Below are positions 44,058-52,996 of a stretch of 64,000 nucleotides of DNA, piece by piece. The DNA comes from Cloacibacterium normanense. Its GTDB lineage: Bacteria > Bacteroidota > Bacteroidia > Flavobacteriales > Weeksellaceae. The position numbers were made by a program, and so were the translations under genes. Under the pieces are notes generated by a model. It made no database searches. It saw only the letters and a list, made by a program, of their open reading frames with translations, and was not told the origin of the DNA. The stretch is from contig NZ_CP034157.1 in assembly GCF_003860565.1 (NCBI RefSeq), forward strand, positions 1,612,001 through 1,676,000. Reading direction: 5' to 3'. Numbering within the stretch: position 1 is the first letter of the stretch; every line of letters begins with the position of its first letter.

Positions 44058-47030
44058 TTAAAATTTTATTGATAAGCCTAAAGAATACGTTCTTAAAGGA
44101 GGCAGAAATCCAGCAATATTAAATTCAGGATCTATACCAAAATATTTGGTATACGTCAGTAGATTCTGTCCTTGAAAATAGATTTGTATCGTTTTAAATA
44201 CCTCTGAACGTATCGGTATTTTATAGGAAAACTGAAGGTTTTTCAGTCTCACATAGGAAGCATCGCTTACTGCTGCATCACTATTCTGAAACAATACCTG
44301 TGCTGCATTATTTGTTGCCAGATAAGGCATATACATTCCTGCAGGATTATCAGCAGACCATACATTCAGCACTTCTACGGGTTGATTATTCATTCCTCCT
44401 GGAATGGGCATTAAATAATTATAATTCCTATTTTTCTGTTTTACAAATTGTAAAAGGAAAGCTAATTCCCAATTATTATATTGAAATTTATTATGCCAAC
44501 CCCCAAAATACTTTACTCCTATATCTTCTATAATTTTATTATCATTAGGCGCGTTTATTTTCCCATCATTGTTATAATCTGTGAACTGATAGAGCCCAGT
44601 CTGCGGATTGATTCCTTCTAAATGATATAGCTTTATCGCGTATATTGAATGACCTATGTTATATGTATTGGCATAGGAAGAGCCTTCGATTCCCTCAAAG
44701 GACAATAATTTATTGGTGGGAAAACTTATATTAAAATCTGAATTCCATTTTAATGTCCCTGAAAGTGGTCTTGTTGCTAATTGAAACTCCCATCCTTTAT
44801 TTTCTACCGTTGCGGGGAGATTAGCTGTTACGGATGAAAATCCTGTGACGGTGGATAATTGGTAGCCTACTAACTGGTCTGATGATGTATTGCGGTAAAA
44901 GGCTCCTGTAAAATTGATTTTGTCTTGCAAAAATCCTAATTCTATTGCTGCTTCCAGTTTTACTGTTTTTTCCCAACTAAAATTAGGATTGAACAGTCGG
45001 CTTGAGGTTAATCCTACAGTACCATTATAGAAATAAAGTGAAGTAGAAAAATTATTTAAGTATTGATAATCTCCAATATTATCACTTCCTGAACTTCCAT
45101 AGCTGGCTCTGAGTTTACCAAAACTTAGCCATGAGCTATCTTGCAAGAAATTTTCTTTTGAAAAAATCCAAGCCATACCGACTGCACCAAAGTTGGCAAA
45201 TTTATTTTTTGGTCCAAATCTACTACTGCCATCTCTACGCCCCGTAAGGTTAAAGATATATTTGTTTTGATAATTGTAATTGAACCTTCCATAGACCGCA
45301 GCATATTTGTATTCGGTTTTTAAATTATCTCCGATGACTTTGGTCTGTGCTACTGCAATGTTCTGTATAAATGCATTGTTATCAAATCCGTATCCTTCTA
45401 AATAACCAGACTTGGTTTCATTTGATTGATACGAAGCTCCTACTATCATTTCTAATTTATGGCTTCCGAAAGTTCTCTCATATTCCACTTGTGGTTCCAG
45501 AATAAAAGAAAATCTTCTCTGCATGTTTTGGTAGGACTGAGAACTGGATGCATTAAGACCATAGGATGGATTATAGATGGTGTGTGGAATTAATGACCAT
45601 TCTTCAAACTGCTGATGATTTAAACCTGCATTGAGTTGTATATCAAGCCCTGATAAAACGGTGTATCTTCCTTTGACATTATTTATAAACTGAAGATTTT
45701 CATTGATATAGGTTGCGTTATAATCTGCTAATGGATTGGTAAACGTATTATTTTCCCAGTTTAAGACTCCCTCTGAAGTATATAGGGCTGGAGCATTAGG
45801 AGCTAACCAATGTGCAGAACGAGCGATATCACTATTCATCTGCTTATTCTTTTGTTTGGCAAATAAATTATACATGCTCATTTCAAAACGTTTATCACTC
45901 GATTGATGGGACACCGTATTTGATAAATTGAAATTCCTGTATTTAAAATCATTTCCATAAACGGTTGATTCCTCACTATTCCCTATGTTCACCATAAATT
46001 TGGTTCTCTCCGTCCCTCCCCCTACAGTGAATTGGGTATTTGACCGTTCTGCTTTGTGACCCAAAATTTCTTTTTGCCAATCTGTATATCTTGATTGATT
46101 CCAAGTTCCATTGATGTCATAAGCATTTGCGGGATAGGCAGTGATTCCACTATTGATAAACGCCTGTTTTCTCATGGACAAATACTGTTCAGTATTCATC
46201 ATTTTCATTTCAGAAGCAAGTTCGCTTATATCATAAGACTGATTGAGCTGTACACTCAGTTTTCCTGCAAGAGCTTTCTTCGTTGTAATCAGCACCACAC
46301 CATTGGAGCCTCTTGAACCATATATAGCAGTGGCATCTGCATCTTTCAAGACTTCTATGCTTTCAATCTCATTGGGATTAATGGTATTAAGCGGGTTAAT
46401 TGAGGAACTGGGTAGTATGGTACCTGACAAATTAGAAGGGCTTTCTGAAATCATGGGCACACCATCTACTATGTATAGTGGATTATTGCCTGCACGTCTT
46501 AAACTATTTCTTCCTCTTATCTGAATCTCAAAACCACCACCTGGGGCACCGCTGTTTTGAACAATGTTGACTCCTGGCATTCTTCCCTGAACTGCTGAAA
46601 GCACATTGTTTATAGGTTGGTTTTCGATTTCTTTGGCAGTTACTTTTGCTATGCTCCCTGTACTTTCGCGTTCTTTTACTTTGTAATAACCTGCATTTAA
46701 AACGACTTCATCTATTTGCTTTTCTTTTTCTAAACTTGCATTTATTGCATTTTGGTTGCCCACATTTACCCGAGTTTCGGCATAAAGTGGGTGTCTAAAA
46801 ATGAGGATTGCATTTTCACCGAAAATGGTGAGTTGGTAGTTGCCAGAAGCATTGGTCTGGGTAACAATGTCTCTTCCTTCTTGGGAAACCCATACTCCCG
46901 CAATGGGCTTTTGATTGCTTGTCACGGTACCCGTGACGGTTCTTTGTTGTCCGTAGGCATAGCTAGAAACAAGCATGGTTAGCCCTAAGCTTATCGGAAG
47001 ATAGCCTAGAAACATTAGATTATTTTTCAT
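44058..47030 (-). CDS. SusC/RagA-like TonB-dependent receptor
   Basis: The protein has 990 residues: signal peptide, carboxypeptidase-D-like regulatory domain (about 28-100), plug domain (NVLSAVQGRMPGVNIVQNSG, RGRNSLRRAGNNPLYIVDGV), and a 22-strand barrel ending SLGLSIKF with terminal Phe. The pair with SusD plus the S9 peptidase suggests a peptide or glycopeptide ligand, but no ligand can be read. Upstream (47031-47380) is a long leader without ORF, including a CTTCCT...AGGAAG stem near 47068-47100. Confidence 0.93.
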   Translation of the reverse strand: MKNNLMFLGYLPISLGLTMLVSSYAYGQQRTVTGTVTSNQKPIAGVWVSQEGRDIVTQTNASGNYQLTIFGENAILIFRHPLYAETRVNVGNQNAINASLEKEKQIDEVVLNAGYYKVKERESTGSIAKVTAKEIENQPINNVLSAVQGRMPGVNIVQNSGAPGGGFEIQIRGRNSLRRAGNNPLYIVDGVPMISESPSNLSGTILPSSSINPLNTINPNEIESIEVLKDADATAIYGSRGSNGVVLITTKKALAGKLSVQLNQSYDISELASEMKMMNTEQYLSMRKQAFINSGITAYPANAYDINGTWNQSRYTDWQKEILGHKAERSNTQFTVGGGTERTKFMVNIGNSEESTVYGNDFKYRNFNLSNTVSHQSSDKRFEMSMYNLFAKQKNKQMNSDIARSAHWLAPNAPALYTSEGVLNWENNTFTNPLADYNATYINENLQFINNVKGRYTVLSGLDIQLNAGLNHQQFEEWSLIPHTIYNPSYGLNASSSQSYQNMQRRFSFILEPQVEYERTFGSHKLEMIVGASYQSNETKSGYLEGYGFDNNAFIQNIAVAQTKVIGDNLKTEYKYAAVYGRFNYNYQNKYIFNLTGRRDGSSRFGPKNKFANFGAVGMAWIFSKENFLQDSSWLSFGKLRASYGSSGSDNIGDYQYLNNFSTSLYFYNGTVGLTSSRLFNPNFSWEKTVKLEAAIELGFLQDKINFTGAFYRNTSSDQLVGYQLSTVTGFSSVTANLPATVENKGWEFQLATRPLSGTLKWNSDFNISFPTNKLLSFEGIEGSSYANTYNIGHSIYAIKLYHLEGINPQTGLYQFTDYNNDGKINAPNDNKIIEDIGVKYFGGWHNKFQYNNWELAFLLQFVKQKNRNYNYLMPIPGGMNNQPVEVLNVWSADNPAGMYMPYLATNNAAQVLFQNSDAAVSDASYVRLKNLQFSYKIPIRSEVFKTIQIYFQGQNLLTYTKYFGIDPEFNIAGFLPPLRTYSLGLSIKF

Positions 47031-47381
47031 AATTTTGTTAAGGTTTAAACATTAAACTTATCTGCTCTTCCTAACGCTAGTCGCCAAACTTTGCAGGAAG
47101 GGCTTTTTATTTGAGTTTTTGAGTTTTTTGGATTGTCTGTTTCTTGGTTTTTAGGTTTTAGTTGACCTCTATGAGAGGAAGAATACCAAAGGATAACCTC
47201 CCTCTGCAAAGTGGTCTGGATTTAATATGAATGATGAAATGTCCCGTGAAAGCTAAAAAGCCGCAATGGATGCGCTGCCATTGTATCCGTCTCTCTGATA
47301 CTGTATTTTGAAAAGCAGCTTAGAAAAATGTAGATGATGCGGACGGCATAAAAAGAAAACGGCATGAGACTCTACATTATC

Positions 47382-47488
47382 CGATTCGGGGCCCTGGTAA
47401 GCCTGTACACAGATAAGAGAGCCCACGCCTAGGTCGTGAGCTTTTTACTTATCCTCTCGTGTACTAAAAATTACCAGTTTTCGAATCG
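47382..47488 (-). ncRNA. Long hairpin RNA candidate (6S-Flavo-like or susC leader)
   Basis: A 107-nt extended hairpin has paired segments CGATTCG (47382-47388 with 47482-47488), CTGGTAA (47394-47400 with 47471-47477), GTACAC (47405-47410 with 47459-47464), GATAAG (47412-47417 with 47448-47453) and CACG (47424-47427 with 47435-47438), separated by small internal loops. The length and rod shape resemble the 6S-Flavo RNA class, but strand and class are inferred. A minus-strand promoter precedes it. Confidence 0.5.
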
Positions 47489-47529
47489 AGATTCTAAGCA
47501 ATAGCTTCTAATATTTTGTTGAAGTATCG

Positions 47530-47561
47530 CAAAATTACACATACAATGTAATTTTTACAAA
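47530..47561 (-). promoter_or_regulatory. Flavobacterial promoter facing the hairpin RNA and susC
   Basis: On the minus strand TTTG (47558-47561), a 20-base spacer, then TAATTTTG (47530-47537) matches TTG-N17-23-TAnnTTTG. Start of transcription would be near 47523, about 35 bases before the hairpin and about 490 before susC. Confidence 0.55.
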
Positions 47562-47645
47562 TATAATTATTTTTTTTAAATCATTCGCTTTAGCGAACAG
47601 TATTTTTTATTTAAATCTTTTCATTTGATAAAGATTTGTTTAAAA

Positions 47646-47942
47646 ATGGAAGGCAAGGAAATTTTAAATAAAAAAAATTCACTCGTTAATAAACACTTGT
47701 GTAACTTTATTGAAAGTAAATTTCTAAGAGAATATCATGATCAAAATGGAAAAATCATTTCACAAAATGAATATGCCAAACTTTGTGGAATAACATCATC
47801 AACTATTTCAAAAATAAAACTTCCTGAGGGTTATAATATTCCTTTGTCAACAATCTATAACATATTAAGACATGAAAGATATTCTTTAGAAAAATTCTTC
47901 AAAGAATTTGAAGATGAAAAAGGTATAAATATTCCAGATTAA
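47646..47942 (+). CDS. Helix-turn-helix (XRE-like) regulator
   Basis: The ATG at 47646 (MEGKEILNKK) is preferred to a TTG at 47625; length 98. SQNEYAKLCGITSSTISKIKLPEGYNI is an HTH, followed by PLSTIYNILRHERYSLEKFF. Short family found in Flavobacteriia. It is divergent from the susC leader and is the first gene of the defence-like region; target unknown. Confidence 0.7.
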   Translation: MEGKEILNKKNSLVNKHLCNFIESKFLREYHDQNGKIISQNEYAKLCGITSSTISKIKLPEGYNIPLSTIYNILRHERYSLEKFFKEFEDEKGINIPD

Positions 47943-48000
47943 TTTGATCAGAATTTAATCTCTATCAATTAATAATTCTATATTTTATAACAAATCTAAT

Positions 48001-48150
48001 CTATTTATTAATTTCCATATAATATCGTTCAGAACATTGTTCTAATACTTCATTTGTTTCTTTTAAATCTTTTAAAAGAAAATAAATCCATATCGAAAGG
48101 CCAATTACAATAACTGAAGAGACAAAGCTGTAAATTTTTAATGTATTCAT
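48001..48150 (-). CDS. Tiny single-pass membrane protein
   Basis: A 49-residue ORF runs from the ATG at 48150 to the TAG at 48001. MNTLKIYSFVSSVIVIGLS plus IWIYFLL form one membrane helix, followed by a charged LKDLKETNEVLEQC segment. It is a plausible small gene, but only the ORF and helix support it. Confidence 0.4.
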   Translation of the reverse strand: MNTLKIYSFVSSVIVIGLSIWIYFLLKDLKETNEVLEQCSERYYMEINK

Positions 48151-48697
48151 GATTTAGTTTTTTGTAAAAATAAGGAAAATTATCTAAGTTTAAGAAAACT
48201 GAGATGTGAGCAATAGCAATAAAAGAACAATTGACAAAGGTAACATTTCTGAAATAATAAAATTACTAACACAAATAAATTAAATAATTTAAGTTATTAT
48301 TAAACAAACCATGAACGAGGCTAGTACAAAAGTTATAAGTAGTGAAGTTTTAAAAATTGATGTTATTTGAAAGTGAAAAAATAATTAATTGCTTAACGTA
48401 CATCTTAAAAAAACTATCGTAATCTTTGTGATATACCATCAAAAAGCCATTAATTTTAGTCCAAACTCTATGTCAAGAACAGGTGAGAAACTTTACTATT
48501 ATAACAACCATAATTTACAAGCAAAAGAACTCAATTTTAAGGACTCTGAATTTCACAATTATAGACCTTAACAAAACAGCAACCTCCTTTAAATTGTTAT
48601 AAAAGAGGTTCGATTTTTAAGATTTTTGAATATTATTTTGAAAATTGGGAGTGGGGCAACAGATAGACCTTTTCGGCACTGGCCTTCTGTTTTTTCG
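48151..48697. other. Gene-free stretch with one hairpin
   Basis: No gene is supported. Near 48389-48571 a 60-codon plus-strand ORF ends in a polar tail but has no RBS or family. A hairpin (48581-48590 with 48601-48610, AACCTC/GAGGTT) followed by T-rich DNA may be a plus-strand terminator. Confidence 0.5.
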
Positions 48698-48913
48698 TCA
48701 TCCAACTTGGTTTTCTGAGTATTGTCCTTTAATGTGAGCCAAGAAGAATTTTCCTACTGAAACACTTCCAATAAACTCATAATAGGTGCTTTCAGGAAAG
48801 TCATAATACTGCCATACTGCACCATTTTTTTTGAATTCTATTTCAAGTGTCGAAGTATTAGGGTCAAACCCAATACTCGCTATCATTGATGATTCTATAT
48901 ATTGTCTGTCCAT
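48698..48913 (-). CDS. KTSC domain protein
   Basis: The protein has 71 residues matching the KTSC domain (SSMIASIGFDPNTSTLEIEF, VWQYYDFPESTYYEFI, SVGKFFLAHIKGQY). The domain is small and of unclear function, sometimes thought to bind RNA. It starts 2 bases after the HerA stop and is therefore part of the SIR2-HerA transcription unit, where it may be an accessory factor. Confidence 0.85.
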   Translation of the reverse strand: MDRQYIESSMIASIGFDPNTSTLEIEFKKNGAVWQYYDFPESTYYEFIGSVSVGKFFLAHIKGQYSENQVG

Positions 48914-48915
48914 AT

Positions 48916-50685
48916 TTAAAATTTTTGTTGTCTTATTCTCGTAACTACGGTTTTATAATTTTCTTCATTAGTCGGGTGTTCTTGTTGCCATTTTTCAACA
49001 AGTTTTGGATCATCACTTGTTGGTCTCGGGACATTTAGTTTAAGTCTTACTCTTGAGGGAATTTTTAATGCTTCTCCAACTATTATTGCTTCTCCTGTCC
49101 TTAATGAAGGAAGTAAATCAATTAAACTATTTAAGTTATCGGGTGCTGAAGATTTAACTATTGATTGGTCACCTGAATTAGTTAATCTTAATGCAATGAA
49201 AGTTCCTACTTGGGCAAGTATTGTCTCTGAAATTTCTGAAGGTCTTTGTGAAATCACTAACGCCCCTAAACCAAACTTTCTTCCTTCTTTGAATACTCTT
49301 TCAACTGCAGTTTTTGAATAACTGTTATTTTCATTTTTGTTCAGATAGTTGTGAGCTTCTTCATATGCTAAAAGTAGTGGTCTGTTTTTCCCTGTATATG
49401 GTTCATTCCGACCCCAAAACATACTATCATAAACAAATCTTGTTATTAGTCCAACTGTAATATCAAGAACTTCAAAAGGAACTCCACTTAAATCTAAAAT
49501 TGAGAGTTTATTGTCGCTTCCAATCCATTCATTCAATAGATGATGTAAATCTTTATTAGAATCGGCATCTTTAAATTCTCCTGGATTAAAAAGGAAATCA
49601 AATCTTGAATCTTTAAGCCTTGATAAAATTTTCTTCTCGTAAGAGTAAAATTCTTGGTGCTGAGATTTATAAGGCGGTGTGTTGTTGTTAGTTGAAAGAT
49701 GCGAAGTAAATTTTGCACCAATTAGATTTTCAGCATCACCGTCATCTTCCTTGATTGTTGTGTCTAAAATTTGTTCATCTTTTTTTGTTGTATTAAAACT
49801 TGCATTTAACCACCAATTCATTTCATACCATAGTTTTCTCGCACTGAAGGGAATTGGTGAATCGCTTGTAACAAAGTCAGGATTAACTGTACCCGATTTT
49901 AGATTGCAATTTTCCTTTTTGAGATTTGTGACTAATTCTCTAAATAAACGATAATCTGGTTTTTGGTCATCTGTCGGTTTTGCACCTACCAAAAAGTATG
50001 CAAGTTCGTCAAAGGACATTAACCAAAAAGGAATGAATAATGGATTGACTGGATCATTAATTTTTAGAACTTTGGCTTCAGGAAAAGCCGAAGAATATTC
50101 TCCGTGAGGGTCAACAAGAATAATTCTTGAACCTTTATAGCCATTCAAAATTGATTTGAGAATACTAACTGTTGTATTAGACTTACCACTACCTGTTGAA
50201 CCCAAAATTGCACAGTGTCTCAAAATTAATCTGTGTAAATCAGCATAAACGCTTAAGTTTTCAGAAGATGAGTGTTTGCCGATTTCAATAGAGCCAGCAT
50301 CTTTTTTACCATAAATATCAAACAGGTCTTTTTCAATAACTATGTGAACCTCATCATTGATTGTTGGATATGTCCCAATACCTTTTTCAAAATCATCTTC
50401 TCCAACTTTTTCACCAACAAGTTGAACGGTTAAGAACCTTGAGCCAAAACTATATTTTAGAAGTGTTTCATCTGTTTTGCTTGGTGTATTACTTACTGAT
50501 GAAACAATACCATAAATAGTAATATTGCCTATCGGAATTTTTACAAATGTTCCGATTTGTCCAATTTTATAAAGGCGACCATTTATTATTGGTGCTGCTG
50601 AAGGTATTTCGTTTGAAACTTCAACTTCAATTGTTCCTGAGTCAACCCTTATAATGTGGCCTAAATATGTTATCTCGGTTTTCAT
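48916..50685 (-). CDS. HerA-like ATPase of a SIR2-HerA system
   Basis: The protein has 589 residues. N-terminal HAS-barrel-like beta domain (1-125), then the FtsK/HerA P-loop core: Walker A LGSTGSGKSN (161-170), Walker B LLLAYEEAHNYL, and the sensor region LGALVISQRPSEIS. HerA ATPases form hexamers that act on double-stranded DNA; in defence systems the partner SIR2 assembles on this ring. Its start overlaps the SIR2 stop by 4 bases. Confidence 0.92.
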   Translation of the reverse strand: MKTEITYLGHIIRVDSGTIEVEVSNEIPSAAPIINGRLYKIGQIGTFVKIPIGNITIYGIVSSVSNTPSKTDETLLKYSFGSRFLTVQLVGEKVGEDDFEKGIGTYPTINDEVHIVIEKDLFDIYGKKDAGSIEIGKHSSSENLSVYADLHRLILRHCAILGSTGSGKSNTTVSILKSILNGYKGSRIILVDPHGEYSSAFPEAKVLKINDPVNPLFIPFWLMSFDELAYFLVGAKPTDDQKPDYRLFRELVTNLKKENCNLKSGTVNPDFVTSDSPIPFSARKLWYEMNWWLNASFNTTKKDEQILDTTIKEDDGDAENLIGAKFTSHLSTNNNTPPYKSQHQEFYSYEKKILSRLKDSRFDFLFNPGEFKDADSNKDLHHLLNEWIGSDNKLSILDLSGVPFEVLDITVGLITRFVYDSMFWGRNEPYTGKNRPLLLAYEEAHNYLNKNENNSYSKTAVERVFKEGRKFGLGALVISQRPSEISETILAQVGTFIALRLTNSGDQSIVKSSAPDNLNSLIDLLPSLRTGEAIIVGEALKIPSRVRLKLNVPRPTSDDPKLVEKWQQEHPTNEENYKTVVTRIRQQKF

Positions 50686-51875
50686 TTCGTAATGTTTTCT
50701 ATTGCTTCTCTTTTTCCTGAATTGGAAACAAGAAAGTTTACAAGTTCATTGAAGTCACTAAGTTTGAATTTATTGGTTTCAGAATTCCAATACGTTTCTG
50801 ATTTTTCATTTGGCTTTAAATCGTCCGCTGAATATTGCCATTCTCCCAAATTGCCGTTTACAATAGCCTTTGTTGGTCCAAAGACTATGAGATTCATATA
50901 TGAAGATGTTAGTTTGTGTAAATTCTCTACTTCAGCATCTTGGAAAAAGAAAACCAATGCAGTTAGTCTATTATTTTGTCGTAAACAATTGAAAATTATT
51001 TCGTTGATATGTTGGTCGGAGAATGAATATCCTGAAAAAATGAAAAGAAGTTCTCCACTAAGCAAATAGTTTTTCAGTCTGTCGAAATATGCTATGAAGG
51101 GTTGTTTCTTTGATGAATCGTATTTTTCTTTTGAAGGATAAATTACTAATTCATTCTTTTCATCTTCTATTTTTTCAATTTTTCCTTGTCGTATGATTTT
51201 TTGTGCTTTTGTTGCTGGGTCAATTTTCCAAAACCAACTCAATGAGCCGTGAATTTTCCAAAGTCTAATCCAATTTTGAGTCAGGTCATTTCTGGAGACA
51301 AATTGGTCAATACTTTCTTGCCAAAAGAATGGTTCATATGAGCCAACAAACCCGTCAAAGTATGGTATTTGGCTTGCTTCCAAAGATTTCTCAATTATTA
51401 GGTCATAATTTGTTGTGAATATTTCTTTTGAAAAATCTCTATTAAGCATACTTAGCCAAGCAAAGAACTTTTTTGTTTGACTTATATCTGCAACCGATTC
51501 TTTTGCGGCAATGATTTGATAAATTATCTTACAAATTTCAACATCTAAGGTTTTTGCAGAATCTCCTGTGACACCTTGATAACTTTTAGTCTTGACTTCT
51601 CCCGTAATTTCTCTAATTCTTCTAATATGATTAAGGATATCTTCAATATTGACATTGCGGTCTGTTATGATTGTTTTTAAGTCTTCCTTAATTGCAATAA
51701 AGTTGGCTTTATTCTCGTCTTTTAGTTCCGCTTCAATCCCTTTTGTCAATTGTTCAACGTTTGGAATTTTTAATGCACAAGAAGTCCCTGCACCAAAAAA
51801 GAATCCTATGTTTTTGGAATAGGATAAATGTGTTTTCAGTTCTCTTACTTCTCTTATTAAGTTTATTTTTTCCAT
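50682..51875 (-). CDS. SIR2 family NAD+-consuming effector
   Basis: The protein has 397 residues. Sirtuin-fold NAD-binding motifs: FFFGAGTSCAL (GAGTS 28-32), TTNYDLIIE (N156, D158), and the catalytic His in WKIHGSLSW (H209). No protein-deacetylase zinc Cys quartet is visible, fitting bacterial SIR2 effectors that hydrolyse NAD+ on infection. It heads the SIR2-HerA-KTSC operon; the known SIR2-HerA defence pair has the same order. Confidence 0.93.
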   Translation of the reverse strand: MEKINLIREVRELKTHLSYSKNIGFFFGAGTSCALKIPNVEQLTKGIEAELKDENKANFIAIKEDLKTIITDRNVNIEDILNHIRRIREITGEVKTKSYQGVTGDSAKTLDVEICKIIYQIIAAKESVADISQTKKFFAWLSMLNRDFSKEIFTTNYDLIIEKSLEASQIPYFDGFVGSYEPFFWQESIDQFVSRNDLTQNWIRLWKIHGSLSWFWKIDPATKAQKIIRQGKIEKIEDEKNELVIYPSKEKYDSSKKQPFIAYFDRLKNYLLSGELLFIFSGYSFSDQHINEIIFNCLRQNNRLTALVFFFQDAEVENLHKLTSSYMNLIVFGPTKAIVNGNLGEWQYSADDLKPNEKSETYWNSETNKFKLSDFNELVNFLVSNSGKREAIENITK

Positions 51876-51932
51876 TTCATTCGAATTGTTAATTTGGTTT
51901 AGGGTAGTTCTTTAGGCTTGCGTTCAACTTTT

Positions 51933-52106
51933 AAATATACAAAATGGAAATATAAAATACTAATCACTAATAAATTATTCATTTATTAATAATTATAAGT
52001 ATTTAATTGTATATAATTTTGAGTATATGTTAATTAGTTTCTAACAAATTTAATGAAAATAAATGATATGATTGGAAAGTCACGGATTAGAAAACCCGCC
52101 ATCGGG
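51933..52106 (-). repeat. Dispersed intergenic repeat copy
   Basis: AT-rich body with TTAATAATTATAAGTATTTAA and TTAGTTTCTAACAAATTTAA, ending GTCACGGATTAGAAAACC-CGCCATCGGG, 15 bases before the 52122 stop. It is the same family as at 13-21 kb. Confidence 0.8.
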
Positions 52107-52121
52107 ACTTATTTATGATTT

Positions 52122-52634
52122 TCAATCACAATTCCAATATGCTGTCTCTGCTTCATCACCAGGACCAAAAACACCCAACCATGGATTATCATCTGTATAG
52201 TTATCCCATTCTCTAGAGCTATAATTTAGTTTATGCTCATGATTTTCATCTGTAAAATCATATTCTTCGTCATTTGATTCAAATAAATATTCATTAGAAA
52301 AATCATCAGAAAACACTTCATCATTCATTAATTCATTTTCTGATCCATATTTGTATTTTAAATATTTATTCTGATTCTCTAGTTCATATAGTTTGTATTT
52401 CCTTTCATTAATTAAATTCTGTATTTCAATGTCATCTGATAGTAAATTTTGTAATCTGTTAATTTCATTATTTAAAAATACTTTCTTTTCTTTAAATAAT
52501 TCAAATTTTTCTCGCTCTATTTTTATTTTAATATCATAATATTCATTAAGAGTTAGAGCTATATTATGATTTGAAATAAAATCAGATTTTTCTGTAATTA
52601 TATATTTTTCAAATTCCCTCACAATAGAATTCAT
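52122..52634 (-). CDS. Coiled-coil hypothetical protein (C-terminal part of a split gene)
   Basis: The protein has 170 residues: a helical, Lys/Glu-rich first 100 residues (coiled coil), then an acidic tail ending WLGVFGPGDEAETAYWNC. The upstream 52641-52760 ORF lies in the same frame, separated by one TAA, and reads straight into this one. The original protein therefore probably had an N-terminal IF2_N-type domain. Function unknown. Confidence 0.55.
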   Translation of the reverse strand: MNSIVREFEKYIITEKSDFISNHNIALTLNEYYDIKIKIEREKFELFKEKKVFLNNEINRLQNLLSDDIEIQNLINERKYKLYELENQNKYLKYKYGSENELMNDEVFSDDFSNEYLFESNDEEYDFTDENHEHKLNYSSREWDNYTDDNPWLGVFGPGDEAETAYWNCD

Positions 52635-52640
52635 TTGGTC

Positions 52641-52760
52641 TTAATTGATACTAGAATATAATGTTAAGCCTGTATAATTTTCTTTTATTAAAAAATCTAA
52701 AATTGATTCAGGAGAGATTTTTAAATCTTTTGCAATTTGAATAATTCTTTTTGCACTCAT
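52641..52760 (-). pseudogene. IF2_N-like N-terminal fragment cut off by an in-frame TAA
   Basis: 39 codons from the ATG at 52760: MSAKRIIQIAKDLKISPESI then LDFLIKENYTGLTLYSSIN and TAA (52641-52643). The sequence looks like the small IF2_N helical domain. After the stop the same frame continues DQMNSIVREF into the 52122-52634 protein, as expected for a single 212-residue protein with one GAA-to-TAA type change. Confidence 0.55.
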
Positions 52761-52769
52761 ATTTTTAAT

Positions 52770-52949
52770 ATTACAGATAAAACAAAATTATACCTGGACA
52801 TAATATAGAAACATTAAACCATTATTTATTATGATTTATTAGTTTATAGTACTATTTAGAGTTTCTAATTATTATTATCTAACAAATTTAATCAAAATAA
52901 ATGATAAGAGTTACGGAAAGGTATGGATTAGAAAACCACTACCACGGGG
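52770..52949 (-). repeat. Dispersed intergenic repeat copy, diverged
   Basis: It contains ATCTAACAAATTTAATCAAA and ends GGTATGGATTAGAAAACCAC-TACCACGGGGG. It separates the IF2_N-type gene from the three-gene operon 52997-57101. Confidence 0.7.
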
Positions 52950-52996
52950 GTTTTTATACATAACCCACCATTTTATAAAACCCTAATTAGGTGTAT

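Noticed and set aside
47382-47488. tRNA or tmRNA at the structured region
   Set aside because: No T-loop, anticodon arm or CCA end; the fold is a single rod.
48389-48571. 60-residue plus-strand ORF
   Set aside because: No family, RBS or neighbour supports it; it lies in AT-rich DNA where such frames occur by chance.
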